DNA of 10,361 nucleotides from JAYXXU01 sp049301135. GTDB lineage: Bacteria; Pseudomonadota; Gammaproteobacteria; Pseudomonadales; Moraxellaceae. Where the stretch lies: positions 1-10,361 of the forward strand of contig JBAQKP010000024.1 in the NCBI GenBank assembly GCA_049301135.1, read 5' to 3'. The notes below the pieces were generated by a model. The model searched no databases and had not been told where the DNA came from. It saw nothing but the letters and a program-made list of their open reading frames with translations. The position numbers and the translations under genes are program-made. Shown here one piece after another: positions 1 to 6,002 of this stretch (within the stretch, counting starts at the first letter, position 1; each line of letters begins with the position of its first letter).

Positions 1-2
1 TG

Positions 3-974
3 CTCAGTCTACGCCAAGCGATTGCAACGTGGCTGACCCAACGGTTTACGCTCGCACAAATCAACCCCGAAACCGAAGTGTTGCCGGTCAGTGGCACGCG
101 CGAGGCGTTGTTTTCTTTTGTACAAGCGATGGTCAAGGCTGACCCAGCATCTTATGTGGTGATGCCCAATCCGTTTTATCAGATCTATGAAGGTGCGGCG
201 TTTTTGGCGGGTGTCACCCCGTATTTTGTTAATTGCACTGCTGAAAACGACTATTTAGGGGATTTTGAGTCGATTCCTGCACAGGTCTGGCAACAGACGC
301 AACTGCTGTTTATTTGCACACCGGGCAATCCAACCGGTGCAGTGTTGCCCGAAGCCAAGCTGCGCCGTTTGATTGAACTGTCTGATCAGTATGATTTTAT
401 CATTGCGTCTGACGAGTGCTATTCCGAGTTGTATTTTGAGCAAGCGCCGATTGGCCTGCTCGAAGTGTGTGCCAATATGGGACGGCATGACTACAAAAAC
501 TGCGTGGTATTTCATTCGCTGTCGAAGCGCTCGAACCTGCCGGGTTTGCGCTCTGGTTTTGTCGCGGGGGATGCTGCACTGCTTGCGCCATACCTAAAAT
601 ATCGAACCTATCACGGTGCGGCGATGCCAGTACAGCATCAGCTTGCATCGATTGCAGCTTGGCAGGATGAAACACACGTCGAAGCCAATCGCGTACTGTA
701 TCGGCAAAAATTTGATTTATTCCTGCATGAACTCGGTGATCGTCTGCCGCTAAAAAAACCGGATGCGGGATTTTATTTTTGGTTGCCAGTCGAGGATGAC
801 GAGGCATTTGCGCGTCGATTGTATGCTGAGGCCAATATCACGGTGCTGGCAGGACGTTATTTGTCGCGTGATACACCGACTGGCAATGCGGGTAAAAACC
901 ATGTGCGGATGGCGCTGGTTGCAGATATAGCCCAGTGTGAACAGGCGATTGAGCGCTTAAAGATGATTGTTTGA
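3..974 (+). CDS. dapC: Succinyldiaminopimelate transaminase DapC (5' end outside window)
   Basis: PLP-dependent fold-type I aminotransferase. It would convert N-succinyl-2-amino-6-ketopimelate and glutamate to N-succinyl-LL-diaminopimelate in the cytosolic DAP/lysine pathway. The reading frame is open from base 3, so the start lies upstream; 323 codons are visible against about 400 for the family. A GTG at 78 is internal, because family-like sequence (LPVSGTREA) runs through it. Seen: the PGNPTG substrate-loop motif near 324-341, the cofactor aspartate in SDECYSEL (codon 411-413), and the PLP lysine in SLSKRSNLPG (codon 525-527), followed by the GLRSGF arginine region. SLSKRSN is typical of DapC rather than of ArgD-type enzymes. 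TGA at 972-974. It is the only plus-strand gene here and converges on the gene at 1024-1650. The general aminotransferase call is very secure; the exact substrate is inferred from family resemblance. Confidence 0.9.
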   Translation, partial: LSLRQAIATWLTQRFTLAQINPETEVLPVSGTREALFSFVQAMVKADPASYVVMPNPFYQIYEGAAFLAGVTPYFVNCTAENDYLGDFESIPAQVWQQTQLLFICTPGNPTGAVLPEAKLRRLIELSDQYDFIIASDECYSELYFEQAPIGLLEVCANMGRHDYKNCVVFHSLSKRSNLPGLRSGFVAGDAALLAPYLKYRTYHGAAMPVQHQLASIAAWQDETHVEANRVLYRQKFDLFLHELGDRLPLKKPDAGFYFWLPVEDDEAFARRLYAEANITVLAGRYLSRDTPTGNAGKNHVRMALVADIAQCEQAIERLKMIV

Positions 975-988
975 TGTGAATAACAGTC

Positions 989-1007
989 GGGTGTGCCACG
1001 CGCACCC
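989..1007. other. Stem-loop between convergent genes, terminator-like but without a T-run
   Basis: GGGTGTGC (989-996) can pair with GCGCACCC (1000-1007) over a 3-base loop, giving 8 pairs including one G-U. It lies 15 bases after the dapC stop and 16 bases before the stop of the convergent gene at 1024-1650. Neither strand carries a T-run after the stem, so it is not a canonical intrinsic terminator. It may still protect 3' ends or slow polymerase from both sides; that is inference. Confidence 0.45.
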
Positions 1008-1023
1008 CGCTGATTAACGGGCG

Positions 1024-1650
1024 CTAGTGATTCGTCTCAACTGCTCGCATCTGAACAATTTCCGGCCAACCATAAACAAACCACTCATGAGCCTCGATAT
1101 TTGTACCTTTAAACCGCTCCCATAAATACAGCACTTCGGAATAGCTTAAAAACGGGTCTTCAGCCAATACTTCACCAACCCACAGCACTGCTTTTTTATC
1201 TTGTTTTGATTTTAAATACCGCAAACAGAATTCGAAAGCTGCCTCAAATAAGTCCTCACCATAATATAGATGAACAAAACAACGAGGAACTTGAACTGAT
1301 TCTGCCACCAAAGGGCATTCAGGATACTCCACAATACTTGCATTAGAGCCATCTGGATCGACGTTTAAGTCAGATATGGTAAGATGAAAAGAACGGACTA
1401 AATCTATCTTGGGATCATACTCACCAACTACTGCCAGCTGAATACTTCTCGCACAAAAAAGTCCTTGGTAATTTTTTCTATTATTGTAGAATTTTGGAAC
1501 TTGCAGCGGGTCGAATTTATCGACACCATTATGAACCATCAGTGGCCGTTGGATCTCTTTCACGATGGATGCGCAGTGTAAAATTTCCTTCATAAAATCG
1601 AAATTTGACGGATCGGCCATTTCTACCAAGTCAGGCACTAAAGAACCCAT
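1024..1650 (-). CDS. AT-rich hypothetical protein, 208 residues, family not recognised
   Basis: I do not recognise this protein. It starts at ATG 1650-1648 with a good Shine-Dalgarno (AGGAG, 9 bases upstream) and ends just before the convergent dapC. The product looks soluble: no signal peptide or membrane segment, more acidic than basic residues (about 31 D/E against 19 K/R by hand count), and five scattered cysteines with no CxxC pair. The C-terminal half is rich in aromatic residues (around residues 155-200: AVLWVGEVL, LYLWERFKG, EWFVYGWPE). Four 60-base lines sampled inside it average about 36% GC, against about 54% for two lines of neighbouring ispF, so its composition differs from the core genes around it. 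It lies 67 nt after ispF on the same strand and could be read from the ispF transcript or its own promoter. The clean 208-codon frame, the ribosome site and the different composition suggest a real, recently acquired gene. I assign no function. Confidence 0.75.
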   Translation of the reverse strand: MGSLVPDLVEMADPSNFDFMKEILHCASIVKEIQRPLMVHNGVDKFDPLQVPKFYNNRKNYQGLFCARSIQLAVVGEYDPKIDLVRSFHLTISDLNVDPDGSNASIVEYPECPLVAESVQVPRCFVHLYYGEDLFEAAFEFCLRYLKSKQDKKAVLWVGEVLAEDPFLSYSEVLYLWERFKGTNIEAHEWFVYGWPEIVQMRAVETNH

Positions 1651-1696
1651 GTTATTTTTCTCCTAACCAACCTAAAGGCGTGGCTTATTCAGATTC

Positions 1697-1710
1697 TAAC
1701 GATGTCGTTA
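1697..1710. repeat. 14-bp perfect inverted repeat between ispF and the hypothetical gene
   Basis: TAACGA (1697-1702) and TCGTTA (1705-1710) are perfect inverted arms around a 2-base centre. The repeat lies 7 bases after the ispF stop (1718-1720) and 46 bases before the start of the downstream gene. No T-run follows on either strand, so it does not look like a terminator. On the minus strand its last bases run into TAGAAT, a possible -10 box with no good -35, so an operator role is conceivable but unproven. Confidence 0.4.
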
Positions 1711-1717
1711 AAAGGAC

Positions 1718-2209
1718 TCAGGCAACTTTACCCAACAACACCACTGCACTGACCAAAATCCCCTCTTGCCGACCCGTAAAACCGAGTTTTTCGGTGGTGG
1801 TGGCTTTGACACTGACTTGATCGACTGCACAAGCCAGATCTGCCGCAATCGTTTGCCGAATTGCGAGGTTATGCGGCGCGAGTTTCGGACGCTCACACGC
1901 CACCGTAATATCCGCATTCACCAATGCGTAGCCCTGTGCCTGTACCAACTGATAGACATGCCGCAATAACAGCCGACTGTCCGCTCCTCGATAGGCCGCG
2001 TCAGTGTCTGGAAAATACCGACCAATATCACCCAACGCCAATGCACCCAGCAGCGCATCTGACAACGCATGCAACAACACATCCCCATCCGAATGCGCAA
2101 TTAATCCATGTGTATGTGGAATGCGTACACCGCCCAGCGTGACAAAATCACCCATCCCAAACGCATGTACATCCAGACCTTGGCCAATACGCAAATCAAA
2201 AGGACTCAT
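1718..2209 (-). CDS. ispF: 2-C-methyl-D-erythritol 2,4-cyclodiphosphate synthase
   Basis: IspF closes CDP-ME 2-phosphate to 2-C-methyl-D-erythritol 2,4-cyclodiphosphate with release of CMP, the fifth step of the MEP isoprenoid pathway, as a zinc-dependent homotrimer in the cytosol. Seen: zinc ligands Asp13 and His15 in GLDVHAFG and His47 in LLHALSDALLGA, matching E. coli Asp8, His10 and His42 with a shift of five; SDGD at 40-43; GDIGRYFPDTD near 60-70; the CERPKL region near 105-110; and the ATTTEKLGFTGR signature near 136-147. The product is 163 residues, normal for the family. I chose ATG 2209-2207 (MSPFDLRIGQG). The frame could start at 2257, but that adds 16 residues unlike the family and lies inside the upstream gene. 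The start shares one base with the stop of the upstream GFA-family gene (TAATG), which suggests translational coupling; the ribosome site is weak (GGA, spacing about 7). Confidence 0.97.
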   Translation of the reverse strand: MSPFDLRIGQGLDVHAFGMGDFVTLGGVRIPHTHGLIAHSDGDVLLHALSDALLGALALGDIGRYFPDTDAAYRGADSRLLLRHVYQLVQAQGYALVNADITVACERPKLAPHNLAIRQTIAADLACAVDQVSVKATTTEKLGFTGRQEGILVSAVVLLGKVA

Positions 2210-2610
2210 TATTTTTTCCAGTAGGCATGCTGTGCTGCACCGTCGTGAATCGTCCACCAGTTGGCCTTATCACCAACGAAAATATGATAATCCACACCGT
2301 CACGAGACAAAGGCGTTTCCAATGTACCGACTCTTAAACGCAAAACATTCGGCAGGCTATCCAAACGACTGTAGAGCGGACTGCCACAAGTGCCACAGAA
2401 CACCCGATGCTTACCGGCGCTGGACTCATAGCTTTTCAGCACGTCATGACCGGCCAATAACTCAAACTGATCAGCCAAAATCGGTGCATTGGTCACAAAC
2501 GCTGTACCTTGCGCCTTCCGACATTCCAGACAATGACAGGCGACGACCTCAGTGAGATCAGCATGATATTGATAGCGCACTGCGCCACACAGACAACCAC
2601 CTTGCAGCAT
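2209..2610 (-). CDS. GFA-family (CENP-V/GFA domain) zinc protein
   Basis: Small protein of the family named after glutathione-dependent formaldehyde-activating enzyme, Gfa, whose founding member was proposed to assist formation of S-hydroxymethylglutathione. Most members have no proven substrate. Seen: GGCLCGAVRY at 4-13, CHCLECRK at 25-32 and FCGTCGSPLY at 71-80, giving the seven conserved cysteines (6, 8, 25, 27, 30, 72, 75). In Gfa one group (here probably 6, 8, 72, 75) holds a structural zinc and the other (25, 27, 30) a second zinc near the active site. The C-terminal HIFVGDKANWW segment is also typical. The length of 133 residues is usual. Start ATG 2610-2608 has only a weak ribosome site (AGAG, spacing about 8). 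The gene splits ispD from ispF and overlaps the ispF start by one base, so it is probably co-transcribed with ispF. The family call is firm; the reaction in this organism is unknown. Confidence 0.93.
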   Translation of the reverse strand: MLQGGCLCGAVRYQYHADLTEVVACHCLECRKAQGTAFVTNAPILADQFELLAGHDVLKSYESSAGKHRVFCGTCGSPLYSRLDSLPNVLRLRVGTLETPLSRDGVDYHIFVGDKANWWTIHDGAAQHAYWKK

Positions 2611-2643
2611 GTTATTTGCTCTAAGACACCGAAACTGGCTGAA

Positions 2644-2672
2644 ACTATAGCGTGTATTTTGAGTGCTGTGGA
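2644..2672 (-). promoter_or_regulatory. Candidate promoter for the GFA-family gene and ispF
   Basis: On the minus strand TCCACA (plus 2667-2672; 4 of 6 to the sigma70 -35 consensus) is spaced 17 bases from TATAGT (plus 2644-2649; 5 of 6 to the -10 consensus). The -10 lies 33 bases before the GFA-family ATG. The 93-base gap after ispD fits a second promoter in this cluster. This is a pattern match only. Confidence 0.35.
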
Positions 2673-2677
2673 CAGCA
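2664..2677. repeat. 14-bp perfect palindrome overlapping the candidate -35 box
   Basis: TGCTGT (2664-2669) and ACAGCA (2672-2677) are perfect inverted arms with GG in the centre. The site covers the putative -35 box of the GFA-ispF promoter, the right place for a repressor or activator site. It can also fold as a short hairpin (TGCTG/CAGCA, 4-base loop), but no T-run follows on either strand, so a terminator is unlikely. No matching regulator is encoded in the window. Confidence 0.4.
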
Positions 2678-2699
2678 ATTTGAGCATTACGCTGTCATG

Positions 2700-2713
2700 A
2701 CTATCAAGATAGT
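2700..2713. repeat. 14-bp inverted repeat across the ispD stop codon
   Basis: ACTATC (2700-2705) and GATAGT (2708-2713) form perfect arms around AA and include the ispD TGA (2706-2704). In RNA this would be a weak five-pair hairpin with a 4-base loop and no following T-run. It could be a transcript-end structure or chance. Confidence 0.3.
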
Positions 2714-3393
2714 GCTGCCAAAATCGCTGCGGCCAAAGCAAGATCTTCCGCGTAAGTGATTTTAATATTGTCGCTACGCCCTTCGATTACGCGCACCAAA
2801 TGCCCCGCCTGCTCCATTGCGCTGGCTTCGTCAGTCACCAGATGACCCGATTGAATCGCTGAGTGCAAAGCGTCCAACAGTAAACCATAGCGAAACATCT
2901 GCGGGGTCTGTGCTTGCCACAACCCATCACGCGACACAGTAGACTCAATTTGTCCTGATCGAGCACGCTTTAAGGTATCGCGCACCGGAACAGCGAGAAT
3001 CCCACCGACTGGATCAGCGGCCAATTCAGCCATCAGTTTTTGCAGACTACTTGTTGCAACACAAGGCCGTGCCACATCATGCACCAAGACCCAATCATCA
3101 GCGGCGGCACGCTCGCTCAAACTGAGCAAACCCGCCAATACCGAATCCATCCGTTCAGCACCGCCTTGCACAAAGCGGATCAGATCAGCGTGTGTGTAAT
3201 CGAGTTGTGCGGCGATTTGGTCTTCGGCACTGATTGGCACAATACAAGCGGACAATGGCAATGCCTCACACAGTCGATTCAGACTATGCTGAATCACCCG
3301 TTGACCCACGATCTGTAAATACTGTTTTGCAACCTCGCCACCAAAACGCCGACCCACACCAGCCGCAGGCACAATCGCCCAGTAGCGACTCAT
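2704..3393 (-). CDS. ispD: 2-C-methyl-D-erythritol 4-phosphate cytidylyltransferase
   Basis: IspD couples CTP to 2-C-methyl-D-erythritol 4-phosphate, giving CDP-ME and pyrophosphate in the MEP isoprenoid pathway. Seen: the nucleotide-binding loop PAAGVGRRFGG at 9-19 with Arg16, then AKQYLQI with Lys23 (E. coli Arg20 and Lys27 equivalents); VHDVARP at 104-110; PVRDTLKR with Thr140; LVTDEASAMEQAG at 185-197; and the substrate-binding end IEGRSDNIKITYAEDL with Lys211. The length of 229 residues is normal. The ATG (3393-3391) overlaps the ftsB stop in ATGA, so translation is probably coupled to ftsB. An ftsB-ispD neighbourhood is common in gammaproteobacteria. The usual next gene, ispF, is displaced here by one inserted gene. 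Confidence 0.97.
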   Translation of the reverse strand: MSRYWAIVPAAGVGRRFGGEVAKQYLQIVGQRVIQHSLNRLCEALPLSACIVPISAEDQIAAQLDYTHADLIRFVQGGAERMDSVLAGLLSLSERAAADDWVLVHDVARPCVATSSLQKLMAELAADPVGGILAVPVRDTLKRARSGQIESTVSRDGLWQAQTPQMFRYGLLLDALHSAIQSGHLVTDEASAMEQAGHLVRVIEGRSDNIKITYAEDLALAAAILAALS

Positions 3394-3728
3394 GGCGCAG
3401 TGGTTTCCGTTGCTTCGTCCACAGGGAGAGCGACTGGCGGCAAAGTGCCCATTTGTACAAAGGTTTCGTTCGGTTTGATTAGACCTAAATCAAGCCGTGC
3501 ATGTTCTTCGACCGCTTCTAAGCCGTTTTTTAGGTCGTTAATTTCGGCACGCAAGACCCGATTGCGTTCTTCAAGCGTGGCATTTTCGGTTTGCTGGGCA
3601 TGCACACGCACCAATAAGGCTTGGCGATCTTGATAGCCGCTTTCGCCAAACCACAGTTTAACCTGTAGCAAGGCGATCACGACCAGACCCAGCCCAAACA
3701 CGATCCGTCCAGACAGGGTGGTTAACAT
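3390..3728 (-). CDS. ftsB: Cell division protein FtsB
   Basis: FtsB is a small bitopic inner-membrane protein that forms the FtsQ-FtsB-FtsL complex of the divisome and helps activate septal peptidoglycan synthesis. Seen: a short N-terminal cytoplasmic stub, one membrane segment at about residues 9-25 (IVFGLGLVVIALLQVKLWF), then a periplasmic coiled coil at about 31-73 rich in E, N, L and R (TLEERNRVLRAEINDLKNGL), and the family-typical EEHARLDLGLIKPNETF near 74-90. A tail rich in Pro, Thr and Glu (about 95-112) makes it a little longer than the 103-residue E. coli protein. The ATG at 3728-3726 lies 1 base after the eno stop, with an AAGG inside the eno end about 11 bases upstream. The last four bases overlap the ispD start. 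It is therefore translated in an eno-ftsB-ispD unit. Confidence 0.95.
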   Translation of the reverse strand: MLTTLSGRIVFGLGLVVIALLQVKLWFGESGYQDRQALLVRVHAQQTENATLEERNRVLRAEINDLKNGLEAVEEHARLDLGLIKPNETFVQMGTLPPVALPVDEATETTAP

Positions 3729-3729
3729 C

Positions 3730-5019
3730 TTAGTTTAGACCTTTAAACTCAGCCCGACCACGATAGATGGCATCGGCCATCTCTTCAATCCGCAGCAGTT
3801 GGTTGTACTTGGCGACGCGATCTGAGCGGCACAGCGAGCCGGTTTTGATTTGACCAGCCGCCGTACCCACTGCCAAATCAGCAATGGTCGAATCTTCGGT
3901 TTCGCCAGAACGATGCGAAATCACCGTGCTATAACCGTTGGCTTTAGCCAGATAAATTGCGTCCAGCGTTTCGGTCAGTGTGCCGATCTGATTGAATTTA
4001 ATCAAAATCGAGTTAGCGACCTTTTCGTTGATGCCACGCTGCAAAATCGCTGGATTGGTCACGAACAAATCATCACCGACCAATTGGATTTTGTCGCCCA
4101 AGATCTTGGTCAAATAGCTCCAACCATCCCAATCAGACTCGTCCAAACCATCTTCAATCGAGATGATCGGATATTGACGTGCCAGACCAGCCAGATAGTC
4201 AGCAAAACCTTCACTGCTAAACGCCTTATTGCCTTCACCAGCCAGCACATACTGACCATTTTTATAAAACTCAGTGGCCGCACAATCCAGCGCCAGCATG
4301 ATGTCACTACCGGCTTTATAGCCAGTCTGCTCAATCGCTTGCAAAATCACCGTGATCGCTTCTTCATTCGAGCGCAGGTTCGGCGCAAAGCCGCCTTCAT
4401 CGCCGACAGCGGTATTTAGACCTTGTTTTTTCAGCACTGATTTTAGGCTGTGAAAAATCTCCGTACCGGCGCGCAATGCTTCGCTAAAGCTGCTAAAACC
4501 AACCGGCTCAATCATGAATTCTTGAATATCGACCGTGTTATCCGCATGTGCACCACCGTTGATGATGTTCATCATCGGCACTGGCATAGTCAAAATGCTC
4601 TGATTGCGCAGATTGGCGATATATTGATACAACGGAATTTTAGCGTCGGTGGCAGCGGCGCGTGCAGCAGCCAGTGATACCGCCAACATGGCATTTGCAC
4701 CGAGCTTGGATTTATTTTCGGTCGCATCAAACGCAATCATTTTGTGGTCGATGGCGGCTTGTTCACGCACATCCATACCGAGCAACAAGTCACGAATATC
4801 GCTATTCACATTTTGTACAGCTTGGCGAACGCCTTTACCCAAGTAACGCGCTTTATCGCCGTCACGCAATTCGAGCGCTTCGCGCGAGCCAGTCGATGCA
4901 CCACTCGGCGCACAGGCACGTCCCATCACACCAGAGGTCAAGATAACATCGGCTTCAATAGTTGGATTACCGCGTGAATCTAAAATCTCACGGGCACGAA
5001 TATCGGCGATTTGGCTCAT
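3730..5019 (-). CDS. eno: Enolase (phosphopyruvate hydratase)
   Basis: Enolase interconverts 2-phosphoglycerate and phosphoenolpyruvate in glycolysis and gluconeogenesis; in many proteobacteria it is also part of the RNA degradosome. Seen: N-terminal REILDSRGNPT at 10-20, the mobile loop PSGASTGSREA at 38-48, GGAHADN at 155-161, the acid/base Glu208 in GDEGGF, metal ligands Asp245, Glu289 and Asp316, and the catalytic Lys341 in the ILIKFNQIGTLTET signature, then SHRSGETEDSTIADL near 368-382. All are shifted by one from E. coli numbering. The 429 residues are full length. Start ATG 5019-5017 has a strong AAGGAG six bases upstream. A terminator lies before it and a weak candidate promoter in the leader, so it probably heads its own unit with ftsB and ispD. 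PEP from enolase is a KdsA substrate, a metabolic link to the gene upstream. Confidence 0.99.
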   Translation of the reverse strand: MSQIADIRAREILDSRGNPTIEADVILTSGVMGRACAPSGASTGSREALELRDGDKARYLGKGVRQAVQNVNSDIRDLLLGMDVREQAAIDHKMIAFDATENKSKLGANAMLAVSLAAARAAATDAKIPLYQYIANLRNQSILTMPVPMMNIINGGAHADNTVDIQEFMIEPVGFSSFSEALRAGTEIFHSLKSVLKKQGLNTAVGDEGGFAPNLRSNEEAITVILQAIEQTGYKAGSDIMLALDCAATEFYKNGQYVLAGEGNKAFSSEGFADYLAGLARQYPIISIEDGLDESDWDGWSYLTKILGDKIQLVGDDLFVTNPAILQRGINEKVANSILIKFNQIGTLTETLDAIYLAKANGYSTVISHRSGETEDSTIADLAVGTAAGQIKTGSLCRSDRVAKYNQLLRIEEMADAIYRGRAEFKGLN

Positions 5020-5049
5020 CTACCACTCCTTAATCAGGTCAACAACCAC

Positions 5050-5077
5050 AATATAAACAACGAATCCACAATGAAAA
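5050..5077 (-). promoter_or_regulatory. eno: Weak candidate promoter for eno-ftsB-ispD
   Basis: On the minus strand TTTTCA (plus 5072-5077) is followed after 16 bases by TATATT (plus 5050-5055, 5 of 6 to the -10 consensus). The -35 part overlaps the T-run of the terminator just upstream. A promoter is expected here because eno follows a terminator and must be strongly expressed, but this exact assignment is a guess. Confidence 0.25.
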
Positions 5078-5096
5078 ACCCAGTCAAGTGACTGGG
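5074..5096 (-). terminator. Intrinsic terminator after kdsA
   Basis: Minus-strand CCCAGTCA and TGACTGGG are perfect arms (plus 5079-5096), giving a 7-pair stem with a 4-base loop, followed directly by TTTTT (plus 5078-5074). It lies 17 bases after the kdsA stop. This is a textbook rho-independent terminator and would separate the pyrG-kdsA transcript from eno. Readthrough is possible because the T-run is only five bases. Confidence 0.85.
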
Positions 5097-5113
5097 CAAG
5101 TCAACCACAAGGC

Positions 5114-5974
5114 TTAGTGTGTATCCAAAACCGCAAAACCCTTGACCAACTCATCCATTTGTTTGAGTTGCGCCAAGAATGGTTCAAGTTGCGATAAACG
5201 CAACGCACAAGGGCCATCGCATTTGGCTTTTTCTGGATCTGGATGGGCTTCTAAGAACAAACCAGCCAGACCAGTCGCCATACCGGCGCGGGCTAAGGTT
5301 GTGATTTGAGCACGACGGCCACCAGCCGAATCACTGCGGCCACCCGGTTGCTGGAGTGCGTGGGTCACATCAAAAAACACCGGCACATTCATGGCTTTCA
5401 TGCTGTCAAAGCCCAGCATATCCACCACCAGATTGTTGTAACCAAATGCTGAACCACGCTCACACAAAATCAGCTTGTCGTTACCCGCTTCCAAACACTT
5501 GTGCAGGATATGCCGCATCTCGTGTGGCGCGAGGAACTGGGCTTTTTTGATGTTAATAATCGCTTGGGTTTTGGCCATCGCTTCAACCAGATCGGTCTGG
5601 CGACTCAAGAACGCAGGCAACTGAATAATATCAGCCACTTCAGCGACCGGCGCAGCTTGGTACGGCTCGTGCACGTCAGTAATGATCGGTACGTTGTATT
5701 TGGCTTTCAGTTCGCGCAGCCACTCAATGCCTTGTTCCATACCCGGCCCACGATACGAGTGCAGGCTGGAACGGTTAGCTTTATCAAAACTGGCTTTGAA
5801 CACGTAAGGAATACCCAAACGTGTGGTGATGTCGATATACGTTTCAGCAATTTCAAAAGCCAAATCCTTTGACTCTAGAACATTCATTCCACCGAATAGG
5901 ACAAACGGTAAGTCGTTGCCCATTCGAATATCGCCAAGCTCGATGATGGAGCGGGCTTGCAGTAACTCAGTCAT
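5114..5974 (-). CDS. kdsA: 3-deoxy-8-phosphooctulonate (KDO-8-P) synthase, non-metallo class
   Basis: KdsA condenses phosphoenolpyruvate with D-arabinose 5-phosphate to KDO 8-phosphate, the first committed step to the KDO of the LPS inner core; it is cytosolic. Seen: FGGMNVLES at 27-35 with Asn31 where metal-dependent enzymes carry cysteine, so this is the metal-independent class as in E. coli; FKASFDKANRSS at 59-70; SYRGPG at 73-78; ITDVHEP at 98-104; QLPAFLSRQTDL at 118-129; CERGSAFGYNNLVVDM at 171-186; FDVTHALQ at 201-208; and EAHPDPEKAKCDGP at 242-255. The 286 residues match the family. Start ATG 5974-5972 has AGGA about seven bases upstream. It lies 28 bases after pyrG and ends before a terminator. 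The KKAQFLAPHEM and QITTLARAGMATGL stretches resemble Acinetobacter KdsA as I remember it. Confidence 0.98.
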   Translation of the reverse strand: MTELLQARSIIELGDIRMGNDLPFVLFGGMNVLESKDLAFEIAETYIDITTRLGIPYVFKASFDKANRSSLHSYRGPGMEQGIEWLRELKAKYNVPIITDVHEPYQAAPVAEVADIIQLPAFLSRQTDLVEAMAKTQAIINIKKAQFLAPHEMRHILHKCLEAGNDKLILCERGSAFGYNNLVVDMLGFDSMKAMNVPVFFDVTHALQQPGGRSDSAGGRRAQITTLARAGMATGLAGLFLEAHPDPEKAKCDGPCALRLSQLEPFLAQLKQMDELVKGFAVLDTH

Positions 5975-6002
5975 GCCACATCCTGCACTTCACAATGAAC
6001 CG

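Noticed and set aside
400..807. Minus-strand open frame of 135 codons
   Set aside because: Antisense to the dapC catalytic region; no family features.
2210..2257. N-terminal extension of ispF by 16 residues
   Set aside because: The extension is unlike IspF N-termini and is coded inside the upstream gene; the ATG at 2209 gives the family length and the TAATG overlap.
2004..2555. Plus-strand open frame of 183 codons
   Set aside because: It lies antisense to ispF and the GFA-family gene, both of which have clear motifs. Its product is low-complexity, rich in His, Pro and Arg, and has no family features.
2664..2677. LexA-type SOS box
   Set aside because: CTGT and ACAG are present but only two bases lie between them; the LexA consensus needs eight.
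3850..4419. Plus-strand open frame of 189 codons
   Set aside because: It is entirely antisense to enolase, whose full-length motif set is intact; the open frame follows from enolase codon use.
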